Source: Martelella radicis (lineage in GTDB: Bacteria; Pseudomonadota; Alphaproteobacteria; Rhizobiales; Rhizobiaceae). From it: a DNA stretch of 64,000 bases. This document shows positions 56,850 through 64,000 of this stretch, one piece after another (position 1 is the first letter of the stretch; every line of letters begins with the position of its first letter). The translations under genes and the position numbers were made by a program. Location of the stretch: the NCBI RefSeq assembly GCF_014196625.1, contig NZ_JACIDZ010000006.1, positions 124,001-188,000 of the forward strand. Direction: 5' to 3'. The notes below the pieces were generated by a model that had not been told where the DNA came from, ran no database searches, and saw nothing but the letters and a program-made list of their open reading frames with translations.

Positions 56850-56960
56850 TCGGCGGCTCCGTCCTTGAGGGCGCGCGGAAGCGCGCCTTGCCTCACCGAA
56901 TTAGAGGGATTCTGCTAAGCTTTGATGACGGGCGGGTGCGATCCGCCTGCTGAAGGGGAC

Positions 56961-57596
56961 CTACGCGGCATCCTGGCGGAACCGGGCGGACACGCTTGGA
57001 AGGCCCGAGCGCAACAGCCTGGCGATCCGTTCCTGACGCGAGCGGTCAAGCCGCCGGTTGACGCGGGAGAGAAGCGTGCGGGCGAAGACCGCATAGACGA
57101 TGAGCGCAAGCAGGCTTGCCGCAGCGTGGGCGACGAGAAAAAGCTCGGGCGTCAACGGCCAGGATAACGTTGACGGTACGAAGAAGATCGCCGTGGCGGC
57201 GGCCATGAGAAATTCGCCGGCGGGCCGCGTGTCGAAACGGATGCCGAACCAGAGACGGGCGGCAAGGGATTTGGCCGGCAGGTTGTCATTGCCGGCCAGT
57301 GGGGATGGGCGCCTGAGCGCCGCAAGCCGCCGAACGGCAAACAGCGCCAGAAAGACGCAGGCCGCGACGGCGGCGAGCGCACGCCCGTCAGGCATTGCAT
57401 GGACAAACGCCATCGCCGCGCCAAATCCGGCCGCGAAGAATACGGCCCTGACGACGATGATACCCAATGCGATGGACAGGCTCGCTTTCAAGCCGCGCTG
57501 ACAGTGCCACTTCGCGAATTCAAGCATCCGGCCTGAGGGGATCAGGAAGGTGGCAAAGGCCAGCGCGGCGTACAGGGCCGCGGTTTCGATAGTCAC
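56961..57596 (-). CDS. Integral membrane protein, possibly LysE-like
   Basis: A 211-residue protein with about five hydrophobic segments (roughly 5-20, 35-55, 58-85, 145-165, 170-190). The start TIETAALYAALAFATFLIPSGRML and the following RGLKASLSIALGI resemble the LysE exporter family, where the first helix ends in PGP followed by G-rich segments, but the PGP motif is replaced by IPSGR. Treat the family as tentative. GTG at 57596 is chosen because GGAGG lies just before it. It precedes btaA by 111 bases on the same strand; a joint role is not shown. Confidence 0.6.
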   Translation of the reverse strand: MTIETAALYAALAFATFLIPSGRMLEFAKWHCQRGLKASLSIALGIIVVRAVFFAAGFGAAMAFVHAMPDGRALAAVAACVFLALFAVRRLAALRRPSPLAGNDNLPAKSLAARLWFGIRFDTRPAGEFLMAAATAIFFVPSTLSWPLTPELFLVAHAAASLLALIVYAVFARTLLSRVNRRLDRSRQERIARLLRSGLPSVSARFRQDAA

Positions 57597-57646
57597 TCGG
57601 GATCCTCCATCCGCAAGGCTCATAAAAGCCCCCGGGGATGAAAAGG

Positions 57647-58861
57647 TCAATCGGCGGGGGCGAATTCCTGGTCGATTTCCTCCATGACACCCGCAAACCA
57701 TGGCGTTTCGAGGTCGAAATGGCCGCCGCCCTTGATGCGGTCGAACTCGATCGTGCGGAGCTGGCCGCTGCGCTCGACATCATGACCCGTGACGCCGGAG
57801 ACACCATCCAGCGCGCTTTCGACCGCGAGATCCACCATGGAGTGAATGAGACGCAGGTCGTCGGCGTTGGCCGGCGCGGAGCGGGCATAATAGCCGGATT
57901 TCTGCACCATGGCCCGGTCGGCGCCGAGGAGGTCCGCAAACTGCTTGGCGAACCAGTTACCGACATTGATGGTGTCGAGCTTCACATGGCCGAAGGCGTC
58001 GCGGGTCACGGCAGCGCCGGCCGCCTCGCGCTCGGCGATGATCGCGTCAAGGCAGGCGCCTTCGGAGACGAACAGCGATACGGTGCCGTTCTTCGCCATC
58101 ACATCTTTCAGCCGTGCGGCTTCGGCCTCAAGGTCGAAGGCCATCTCCGGAAGATAGACGCCGTCGATCATCTTCATCGCCGGGTTCATCAGCATGCCGT
58201 CGACATAGTCCACGGTCTTCAGCCGTTCCAGATAGGCACGCGCGGTGGCCGCCGTCAGCCAGCCGCAATTGCGGCCCATGACCTCATGGACGATCAGCGT
58301 GCGCGGGGCCGCGCTCTGTTCGTTGGAGATGTTGTCGAAGAAGGCCGCGCCATATTCTGCCGCCGTCAGCGCGCCGAGCGTCTGGCGGATCGGCTTGACG
58401 TCGTTGTCGACGGTCTTCGGCAGGCCGACCACCGTCAGGTCATAGCCGTTGTTCTTCAGATAGGCCGCAAGGTCGGCCGCGGTCGTATTGGTGTCGTCGC
58501 CGCCGATCGTGTGCAGGATGGTAATGCCGTCATCGGCAAGTCGCTCGGCCGCGACCTTCAGCGGGTCCTCGCCGGCGCCGACAAGGCCGCGCTTTTCGCA
58601 ATCCTTCTGATTGGTCAGCTTCACCCGGCTGTTGCCGATGGGCGAGCCGCCGAAGCGATGCAGCAGATAGGCCTTTTCGCGGATGGCAGGCGTGATGGAG
58701 AAACTGTCGCCGGTCAGAAGCCCGGTATAGCCGGAGCGATAGGCGATGATCTCGGCTTCGGGTGCGATATCGGAGTAGCGCTCGATCAACCCGCCGACGG
58801 CGGATGACAGACAGGGAGCAAGCCCCCCGGCGGTGAGCATGGCGACTTTGTGACGAGACAT
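57647..58861 (-). CDS. pfp: Pyrophosphate-dependent 6-phosphofructokinase
   Basis: Interconverts fructose-6-phosphate and fructose-1,6-bisphosphate using pyrophosphate. The 404-residue protein shows the PPi-type motifs GGDDT (120-124, Asp in place of the Gly of ATP enzymes) and PKTVDND (148-154, Lys in place of Gly). EVMGRNCGWLTA also fits this group. The start is ATG at 58861 after AAAGGGG; the frame extends 30 codons upstream without similarity. Many rhizobia lack phosphofructokinase, so its presence hints at a working reversible Embden-Meyerhof step, or use in gluconeogenesis. Confidence 0.93.
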   Translation of the reverse strand: MSRHKVAMLTAGGLAPCLSSAVGGLIERYSDIAPEAEIIAYRSGYTGLLTGDSFSITPAIREKAYLLHRFGGSPIGNSRVKLTNQKDCEKRGLVGAGEDPLKVAAERLADDGITILHTIGGDDTNTTAADLAAYLKNNGYDLTVVGLPKTVDNDVKPIRQTLGALTAAEYGAAFFDNISNEQSAAPRTLIVHEVMGRNCGWLTAATARAYLERLKTVDYVDGMLMNPAMKMIDGVYLPEMAFDLEAEAARLKDVMAKNGTVSLFVSEGACLDAIIAEREAAGAAVTRDAFGHVKLDTINVGNWFAKQFADLLGADRAMVQKSGYYARSAPANADDLRLIHSMVDLAVESALDGVSGVTGHDVERSGQLRTIEFDRIKGGGHFDLETPWFAGVMEEIDQEFAPAD

Positions 58862-59014
58862 CGGACCCCTTTCATCAATGCTTCCGGCACTATCCACCGG
58901 CCGTGCGACATGGATGCGACAGGCGCTCGCCGGTGTAAAGACCGGGCGCAAATAAAATCGGTTTACCGATAGGGAAAGCGCCAGACGGGCAAAGCCGGCG
59001 CGTTCTTCAGGCAG

Positions 59015-60844
59015 CTATGACAGAACCCGCGTCTGTGCCAAAGGCTGCTGCACCAGCGGCGGGAAGTCGTCCGGGGTGATGGTTTCCTTTTCCAGCAGGA
59101 TCTTCGCGCCCGCCTCGAGGTCCTTGCGGCGTTCGGTGAGGAGCGTCTTTGCTCGCTCATAGGCCGCGTCGATCATCTTGCGCACGGCAAGGTCCACCTC
59201 GCGGGCGGTGACGTCGGAATAGTCCTTCGGCTTGCCCATGCCCGGCGCGCCGTCCAGATACTGCATGCGCTGCTGTTCCAGCGCCGCCTGGCCGATCTCG
59301 GGGTCCATGCCGAAGCTCATCACATATTGCCGGGCGATGTCGGTGACGCGCGCCAGATCATCCGATGCTCCGGTCGAAATCTCGCCATAGACGATATCTT
59401 CCGCCGCCCGACCCGCCAGCAGCACGACCATGCGGTCGCGCAATTCGCCGGCGGTGATCAGGAAGCGATCCTCGGTCGGACGCTGCATGGTGTAGCCGAG
59501 CGCGCCGATGGAGCGGGGAATGATCGAGATCTTGTGCACCGGATCGGTCTTGGGAAGCGCCGCGGCGGCCAGCGCATGGCCCATCTCATGGAAGGCGACG
59601 CGTTCGCGCTCGTCGGGGTTCAGCAGGCGTCCGCGGCGTTCGGAGCCGGCGACGATGCGCTCCACGGCGAGGGTGAAGTCTTCCATGGTCACGAATTCGC
59701 CGTCGCGCCTTGTCGCGAAGATTGCAGCCTCGTTGACCAGATTGGCGAGATCGGCGCCGGAAAAGCCGGGGGTGAGGGCGGCGACCTCGTCGGCGTTGAC
59801 CTCGTCTGCGAGTTTCACCTTTTTCATGTGGACGGCGAGAATGGCCGCGCGGCCCTCGCGGTCCGGCCGGTCCATCACCACCTGGCGGTCGAAACGGCCG
59901 GCGCGCGTCAATGCCGGGTCGAGCACTTCCGGACGGTTGGTCGCGGCGAGAATGACGATGCCGGCGGACGGGTCGAAGCCGTCAAGCTCGACCAGAAGCT
60001 GGTTGAGCGTCTGCTCCTTCTCGTCATTGCCGCCGCCGCCGAAGGAATTGCGGGCCCGACCGAGCGCGTCAAGCTCGTCGATGAAGATGATGCAGGGCGC
60101 CATTTCGCGCGCCTGCTTGAACAGATCGCGCACGCGCGCGGCCCCCACGCCGACGAACATCTCGACGAATTCGGAACCGGAAATGGAGAAGAAGGTGACA
60201 TCGGCCTCGCCGGCAACCGCCTTGGCGATCAGCGTCTTGCCGGTGCCGGGCGGACCGACCAGCAGGAGGCCTTTGGGGATGCGCGCGCCGAGCCGGCCGA
60301 ACTTGTCCCGCTCGGTCAGGAAGGAGACAACCTCCTTCAGTTCCGTCTTCGCCTCGTTGGCGCCGGCAACGTCGTCAAAGGTCACGCCGGTCTTGCGCTC
60401 GACATAGATCTTCGCCTTGGACTTGCCGACATTCATCATGCCGCCCAAGCCCATGCCCTGCTTTTCGGCGAACTTGCGGAAGAACCAGGCCCAGATGGCG
60501 AAGAAGATGATGATCGGCAGAACCCAGGAGAGAATCTTGGTCAGAAGCGTGTGGTCGGGAACGCCGGTGACGTCGACCTTGTACTTGTCGAAATCGACCG
60601 CAAGCTCCTGGGGAACGCGGTAGGTGACGAAATAGTCCTTGCCGTTGACGGCGTCCTTGAACTGGCCCTGGATGGTGTTGTCGGAGATGGAAACGGACTG
60701 GACCTGGCCCTTCTCGATATAGTTGATCATGTCGGAATAGCTGATCTGGGCGACGTCGCGCGACGTAAACCACATTTGAAAACCGATGATGACCAGGAAG
60801 GCCACCAGAAAATAGCCGAAATTGAATGTATTCTTGCGTTCCAT
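59015..60844 (-). CDS. ftsH: ATP-dependent zinc metalloprotease FtsH (second copy)
   Basis: A second FtsH paralog of 609 residues. Membrane helix about 10-26, periplasmic part, second helix 104-122, Walker A GPPGTGKT (197-204), Walker B IIFIDELD (252-259), zinc motif HEMGH (419-423; Met instead of the usual Ala), and a short C-terminal tail ending TRVLS. It is clearly diverged from the copy at 24356 (different periplasmic region and no Pro/Ser tail), so it is an old paralog, not a fresh duplicate. Possible division of labour between housekeeping and stress roles. It lies alone between the pfp gene and the djlA-like gene. Confidence 0.95.
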   Translation of the reverse strand: MERKNTFNFGYFLVAFLVIIGFQMWFTSRDVAQISYSDMINYIEKGQVQSVSISDNTIQGQFKDAVNGKDYFVTYRVPQELAVDFDKYKVDVTGVPDHTLLTKILSWVLPIIIFFAIWAWFFRKFAEKQGMGLGGMMNVGKSKAKIYVERKTGVTFDDVAGANEAKTELKEVVSFLTERDKFGRLGARIPKGLLLVGPPGTGKTLIAKAVAGEADVTFFSISGSEFVEMFVGVGAARVRDLFKQAREMAPCIIFIDELDALGRARNSFGGGGNDEKEQTLNQLLVELDGFDPSAGIVILAATNRPEVLDPALTRAGRFDRQVVMDRPDREGRAAILAVHMKKVKLADEVNADEVAALTPGFSGADLANLVNEAAIFATRRDGEFVTMEDFTLAVERIVAGSERRGRLLNPDERERVAFHEMGHALAAAALPKTDPVHKISIIPRSIGALGYTMQRPTEDRFLITAGELRDRMVVLLAGRAAEDIVYGEISTGASDDLARVTDIARQYVMSFGMDPEIGQAALEQQRMQYLDGAPGMGKPKDYSDVTAREVDLAVRKMIDAAYERAKTLLTERRKDLEAGAKILLEKETITPDDFPPLVQQPLAQTRVLS

Positions 60845-61085
60845 CGCTCGCCGTCCCCTGCTATTCGCGCTTCAGGCGTAGTCTATAGCCTTGGCTGTGT
60901 CTTACGGGCAATCGCAAAACTTTCCCGTTTTGCGTTCAGGATGGTTCCGGCGCGGGCGCGCCGGTTTTTTTGGGCGTCGCGAAAAAGTGAAATTGAACCG
61001 CTCGGTTCGACTTGCGTGATGCGCGTTTTTTGTTCAATCTGTAAGGACTCGAAAGGGCGGTGCGCCACCGCCGGGAGACTGTCGA

Positions 61086-61796
61086 ATGTCATTCTGGGAA
61101 AAGCTGGTCAATTTCGTCAGCCAGTCCGCCGGCAATGTGCTGACGAGCGTGGTCGAGGCCGTGCGCACGCTTTTCGAGGGTGATCCCGAAACGCGCCGTC
61201 AGGTGGCGTTCTCCGTCTCCCTGATCGCGCTTTCCGCCAAGATGGCCAAGGCCGACGGTTTCGTCACCATCGAGGAGGTCAACGCCTTCCACGAGATTTT
61301 CGAGATTCCGGAGGGCGAGCGTCAGAATGTCGCGCGGCTCTACAATCTCGCCCGCCAGGATATTGCCGGCTATGAGGCCTATGCCCGGAAGCTGAAGAAC
61401 CTGTGCGCGGAAGGGGACGAGGGCTGCCCGCTTCTGGAGGAGATCATCGACGGGCTGTTCCATATCGCCAAGGCCGATGGCGCGGTGCATGAAAAGGAAC
61501 TCGCCTTCCTCGCCCGCGTTGCCGAAATCTTCGGTATCAGCGAGGGGCGCTTCACCGCCATCTGCGCCCGCCACATGGATATGGGCGATCGCGACCCTTA
61601 TGGCATTCTCGGCGTTTCGCGCAGCGACGACTTCAAGACCATCCGCACCCGGTACCGTGCCCTTGTTGCCGAAAACCATCCCGACCGGCTGATCGCGCGC
61701 GGCGTGCCGAAGGAATTTCACGCCGCCGCCAATGACCGAATGGCGCGCATCAATGCCGCATATGAGGCGATCGAGCGTGAGCGCAAGGCGGCCTGA
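61086..61796 (+). CDS. DjlA-like protein: TerB domain plus J domain
   Basis: A 236-residue protein with a TerB/tellurite-resistance-type helical domain (about 40-160, SLIALSAKMAKADGFVTIEEV and GLFHIAKADGAVHEKELAFLARV) and a C-terminal J domain (about 172-233) holding the HPD motif in AENHPDRL. This domain set corresponds to DjlA, a membrane-linked co-chaperone of DnaK, but no membrane anchor is visible at the N terminus (SFWEKLVNFVSQSAGNV). The gene is divergent from ftsH (241-base gap) and its stop is immediately before the next gene. Confidence 0.88.
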   Translation: MSFWEKLVNFVSQSAGNVLTSVVEAVRTLFEGDPETRRQVAFSVSLIALSAKMAKADGFVTIEEVNAFHEIFEIPEGERQNVARLYNLARQDIAGYEAYARKLKNLCAEGDEGCPLLEEIIDGLFHIAKADGAVHEKELAFLARVAEIFGISEGRFTAICARHMDMGDRDPYGILGVSRSDDFKTIRTRYRALVAENHPDRLIARGVPKEFHAAANDRMARINAAYEAIERERKAA

Positions 61797-61797
61797 G

Positions 61798-62445
61798 ATG
61801 TCGCTTCGCGCGCTGCTCTGCTTTCTGGCGCTTGCGGCAACCGGCGCCGCTTCGGCCGAGGATGGCCGGCCGGCAAAGGCGCGGGACATGATCCTCTCGC
61901 TTTATCCCGAGAACTGCAATGCCGATCTGGCTACCGATTTCGAGGGGCTTGAAGATGTCGCCCACGCGGTCTCCTGGCAGGAGAAGGACTGGGACGGCGC
62001 GCCGATCGAGCGGGAAGGCACGCTGTTCGAGATCAACTGTTATCTCGCCGCCTACAATATCGTGGTTGCCTATGTCTTCGCGCCGAACGAGGAGGTGATG
62101 GAGGCGATGCTGCCGGTCTCCTTCGCCGTTCCCGCATTTACGCTTGATTATGCCGATGACGATATCGACCAGACGAAGCTCGCCGCGCCGCCGTCGGTGA
62201 CCGGCTTTTCCGCCGAAACGCTGCTGGTCAATCCGAGCTTCGATCCCGAGACCAACACGATCACCTCCTTTGCCAAATGGCGGGGGCTGGGCGATGCCTA
62301 TTCATCAGGCGAGTGGGCGCTGGAAGACGGCCGCTTCGTGCTCAAGCATTTTGTTATCGATCCGATCTACGAGGCGAACGTCGAAGACCCGTCCGAGGAG
62401 CTGATCGAGACGAATTTCGTTCTCTATGATGCGGCCGGGAACTGA
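61798..62445 (+). CDS. DUF1176-like exported protein
   Basis: A 215-residue protein with a signal peptide (SLRALLCFLALAATGAASA) and the features of DUF1176: FEINCYLAAYN, then LLVNPSFDPETNTITSFAKW and RGLGDAYSSGEWALEDG, with cysteines at about 40 and 81. The periplasmic function of this family is unknown. ATG at 61798 starts one base after the stop of the djlA-like gene (61794-61796), so coupling is likely; the frame extends upstream within that gene without similarity. Confidence 0.8.
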   Translation: MSLRALLCFLALAATGAASAEDGRPAKARDMILSLYPENCNADLATDFEGLEDVAHAVSWQEKDWDGAPIEREGTLFEINCYLAAYNIVVAYVFAPNEEVMEAMLPVSFAVPAFTLDYADDDIDQTKLAAPPSVTGFSAETLLVNPSFDPETNTITSFAKWRGLGDAYSSGEWALEDGRFVLKHFVIDPIYEANVEDPSEELIETNFVLYDAAGN

Positions 62446-62634
62446 CCTTTCGAATTGATCGTGCGCAAGAGAATGCGCGCTGCGTCGTGCTAGACGTCCC
62501 GGCATTGCTGCCGAATAAACGGCGACCAAGGTTGCTCTTGCGTTCCTGCCGGTCTGTGCTCAAGCTCTCGGGACCTTGACCATGAACCATCCGGTGCGAT
62601 GATGCGCCGGGGCGAAGGGCCATAGAGGGTGGGA

Positions 62635-63822
62635 ATGACAGCACATTTCAGGACGATCATCGTCGGGCGCGGCCTGATGGGCTCCGCGGCGGCACGACAT
62701 CTGGCCGGGATGGAAGACGGCGTTGCCGTGATCGGCCCGGACGAGCCCGCCGACAAGGCGAACCACGACGGCGTTTTCGCAAGCCATTATGACGAAGGCC
62801 GCATCACCCGCACCATCGACCGCGACCCGGTCTGGGCGCGCCTCGCCAACCGCTCGATCAGCCGCTATCGCGCGATCGAACGGGACAGCGGCATCGAAAT
62901 CTTCAACGAGGTCGGCGCGCTGATCGTCGGTCCCGCCCGGTCGCGCGGCCGATATGTCGAGACGATCATGGAGGCGGCGGGAAGCTGCGGCGCCGATGCC
63001 GAAATCGTCGACGCCAAGGGCCTTGTCGAGAAATTCCCCTATTTCGAGTTCGCGAAAAAGACAGAGGGCGTCTACGAGCCGTCCCGGGCGGGCTTCATCT
63101 CGCCGCGCCGGATGGTCGCCGCGCAGACCATCCTCGCCAAAAAGGCCGGCGCTGCCGTGATCAAGGCGACCGTCACGAAGGTGCGGGAAGACGGCGCGGG
63201 CGTGCGCGTCGAAACCGCTGACGGCGCGGCCTATACCGCCGACAGGGTTCTGGTTGCCGCAGGAGGTTTCTCCATCAACCCGGATCTTCTGCCGGGGCAT
63301 CTCGATCTGACCGTCTTTGCCCGCACGGTCGCCTATTTCGAGGTGAGCGAGGAGGAGGCGGAGGGGCTGAAGGCCATGCCGAGCCTGATCTACAAGCCGG
63401 AATTCGATATTGACGGGGTCTATCTCCTGCCGCCGATCCGCTATCCGGACGGCCGCTTCTATATCAAGATCGGCGGCGATCCGGATGATGTGCCGCTTGA
63501 GACCGAGGCAGATGTGCGCGCCTGGTTCAAGTCGCGCGGCACCAATGCCACCCGCGAGCATCTCACGCGCATTCTCTGCGACCTGATGCCGGGCATTCGC
63601 GTGTTGCAATCGACGACCGGCACCTGCGTCACCTCCTATTCGCCCTCCGGCTATCCGATGATCGGCTTCTCGCCGTCGGACAGGATCGCGGTGATGACGG
63701 CGGGTTGCGGCGCGGGCGCGAAAAGCTCGGACGAGATCGGCCGCCTCGGCGCGGTGCTGATGGCGGGCGGAGCGCTCGCCGACGAGGGCTACGGCGTCGA
63801 CTTCGCCGCGTCTTTCAGTTGA
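62635..63822 (+). CDS. FAD-dependent oxidoreductase (DAO/sarcosine oxidase type)
   Basis: A 395-residue flavoprotein of the D-amino-acid oxidase superfamily. FAD-binding motif TIIVGRGLMGSAAARHLA at the N terminus (the GxGxxG pattern is GRGLMG), VLVAAGGFSINPDLLPG in the middle, and a C-terminal CVTSYSPSGYPMIG and VMTAGCGAGAKSSDEIG segment that closes the FAD site in monomeric sarcosine oxidases. Likely oxidises a secondary or primary amine; substrate not resolved. ATG at 62635 with GAGGGTGGGA before it; a GTG two codons earlier is possible. It stands alone, upstream of rnpB. Confidence 0.88.
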   Translation: MTAHFRTIIVGRGLMGSAAARHLAGMEDGVAVIGPDEPADKANHDGVFASHYDEGRITRTIDRDPVWARLANRSISRYRAIERDSGIEIFNEVGALIVGPARSRGRYVETIMEAAGSCGADAEIVDAKGLVEKFPYFEFAKKTEGVYEPSRAGFISPRRMVAAQTILAKKAGAAVIKATVTKVREDGAGVRVETADGAAYTADRVLVAAGGFSINPDLLPGHLDLTVFARTVAYFEVSEEEAEGLKAMPSLIYKPEFDIDGVYLLPPIRYPDGRFYIKIGGDPDDVPLETEADVRAWFKSRGTNATREHLTRILCDLMPGIRVLQSTTGTCVTSYSPSGYPMIGFSPSDRIAVMTAGCGAGAKSSDEIGRLGAVLMAGGALADEGYGVDFAASFS

Positions 63823-63880
63823 CCGGTTGCTCTGCGGGCAAAACGGCTTCCCTTCGGCGACAAAACCCATTAGGACGTCC

Positions 63881-64000
63881 GCACCAGTTGGCCGGGCGGC
63901 CGCGCTGTGCCAATGCCGAAAGGCGGCACGGTGAGGAAAGTCCGGGCTCCACGGAAACACGGTGCCGGAGAAAGTCCGGCGGGGGCGACCCCAGAGACAG
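63881..64000 (+). ncRNA. rnpB: RNase P RNA, 5' part (cut by window end)
   Basis: The sequence includes GAGGAAAGTCCGGGCTCC (63931-63948), the universal 5' core of class A bacterial RNase P RNA, flanked by a GGCCGGGCGGCC helix upstream as in alphaproteobacteria. The molecule continues past the right edge, so only about the first 120 bases are here; the exact 5' end is an estimate. It is the ribozyme that matures tRNA 5' ends. Confidence 0.93.

Noticed and set aside
56913-56931. Possible PHO box upstream of btaA
   Set aside because: Only the first half (CCGTCAT) fits; the second half matches about one base in seven. The half-site near sqdB (16381-16435) is equally weak.
59327-61183. A 618-codon open frame opposite the second ftsH
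   Set aside because: Shadow frame; it runs across the ftsH start and into the djlA-like gene without respecting either.

Overview
The window is a 64 kb piece of a GC-rich alphaproteobacterial chromosome, most likely from the Hyphomicrobiales (Rhizobiales), family Rhizobiaceae or a close relative. Several gene orders point there: thrB-rnhA, ybgC-tolQRAB-pal-cpoB-tilS-ftsH-glmM, gatB followed by acetyltransferases, NDUFA12 and a DUF2155 protein, then aat-accC-accB-aroQ-dsbA on the opposite strand, and sqdBDC. A serC leader RNA of the alphaproteobacterial type, an RNase E with a long acidic insertion in its S1 domain, and a large GGDEF-EAL membrane protein with RgsP-like architecture agree with this. 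The genus cannot be settled from the sequence alone. I saw no phage, IS element, CRISPR array, tRNA or rRNA; nearly everything is core or lineage-level housekeeping DNA.

Layout. 1-5.5 kb: end of thrB, rnhA, a Dabb protein, a membrane protein of unknown function, a 1-Cys peroxiredoxin, a DsbD-N-like periplasmic protein, YqgE and a zinc peptidase. 5.5-12 kb (minus strand): degenerate GGDEF-EAL protein, RimJ-type acetyltransferase, M16 peptidase, thrC. 12-16.4 kb: lipoprotein, HAD hydrolase and the sulfolipid operon sqdB-sqdD-sqdC. 16.5-28 kb: a palindromic repeat element, the Tol-Pal cluster, tilS, ftsH and glmM. 28-33 kb: two small unknowns, a choloylglycine-hydrolase-family protein, and serC-serA with a leader RNA. 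33-39 kb: a YjhX-like protein, gatB, two GNATs, NDUFA12, DUF2155 and a pectinesterase lacking a signal peptide. 39-42.8 kb (minus): aat, accC, accB, aroQ, a DsbA-like protein. 43-54.8 kb: aminotransferase, GFA enzyme, rne, amidase amiC, PBP1A, prfB with its programmed frameshift, MltB-type transglycosylase. 54.9-64 kb: betaine-lipid genes btaA-btaB, a LysE-like membrane protein, PPi-dependent phosphofructokinase, a second ftsH, djlA-like, DUF1176, an FAD oxidoreductase, and the 5' end of rnpB at the right edge.

How it fits together. The strongest theme is envelope building and growth: Tol-Pal, PBP1A, AmiC, MltB, GlmM, AccBC for fatty acids, the RgsP-like protein, two FtsH proteases, and two phosphorus-free lipid pathways (sulfoquinovosyl and betaine lipids). 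CtrA-type TTAA-N7-TTAAC near-matches lie upstream of tolQ and pal. A second theme is serine and threonine synthesis (thrB, thrC, serC, serA).

I did not find a convincing undescribed system. The best leads are the GGDEF-EAL protein that has lost catalytic residues in both domains, the cytosolic-looking pectinesterase inserted in an otherwise core gene order, the two divergent FtsH paralogs, and the regulatory elements (CtrA-like boxes, serC RNA, palindromic repeat, structured leaders).
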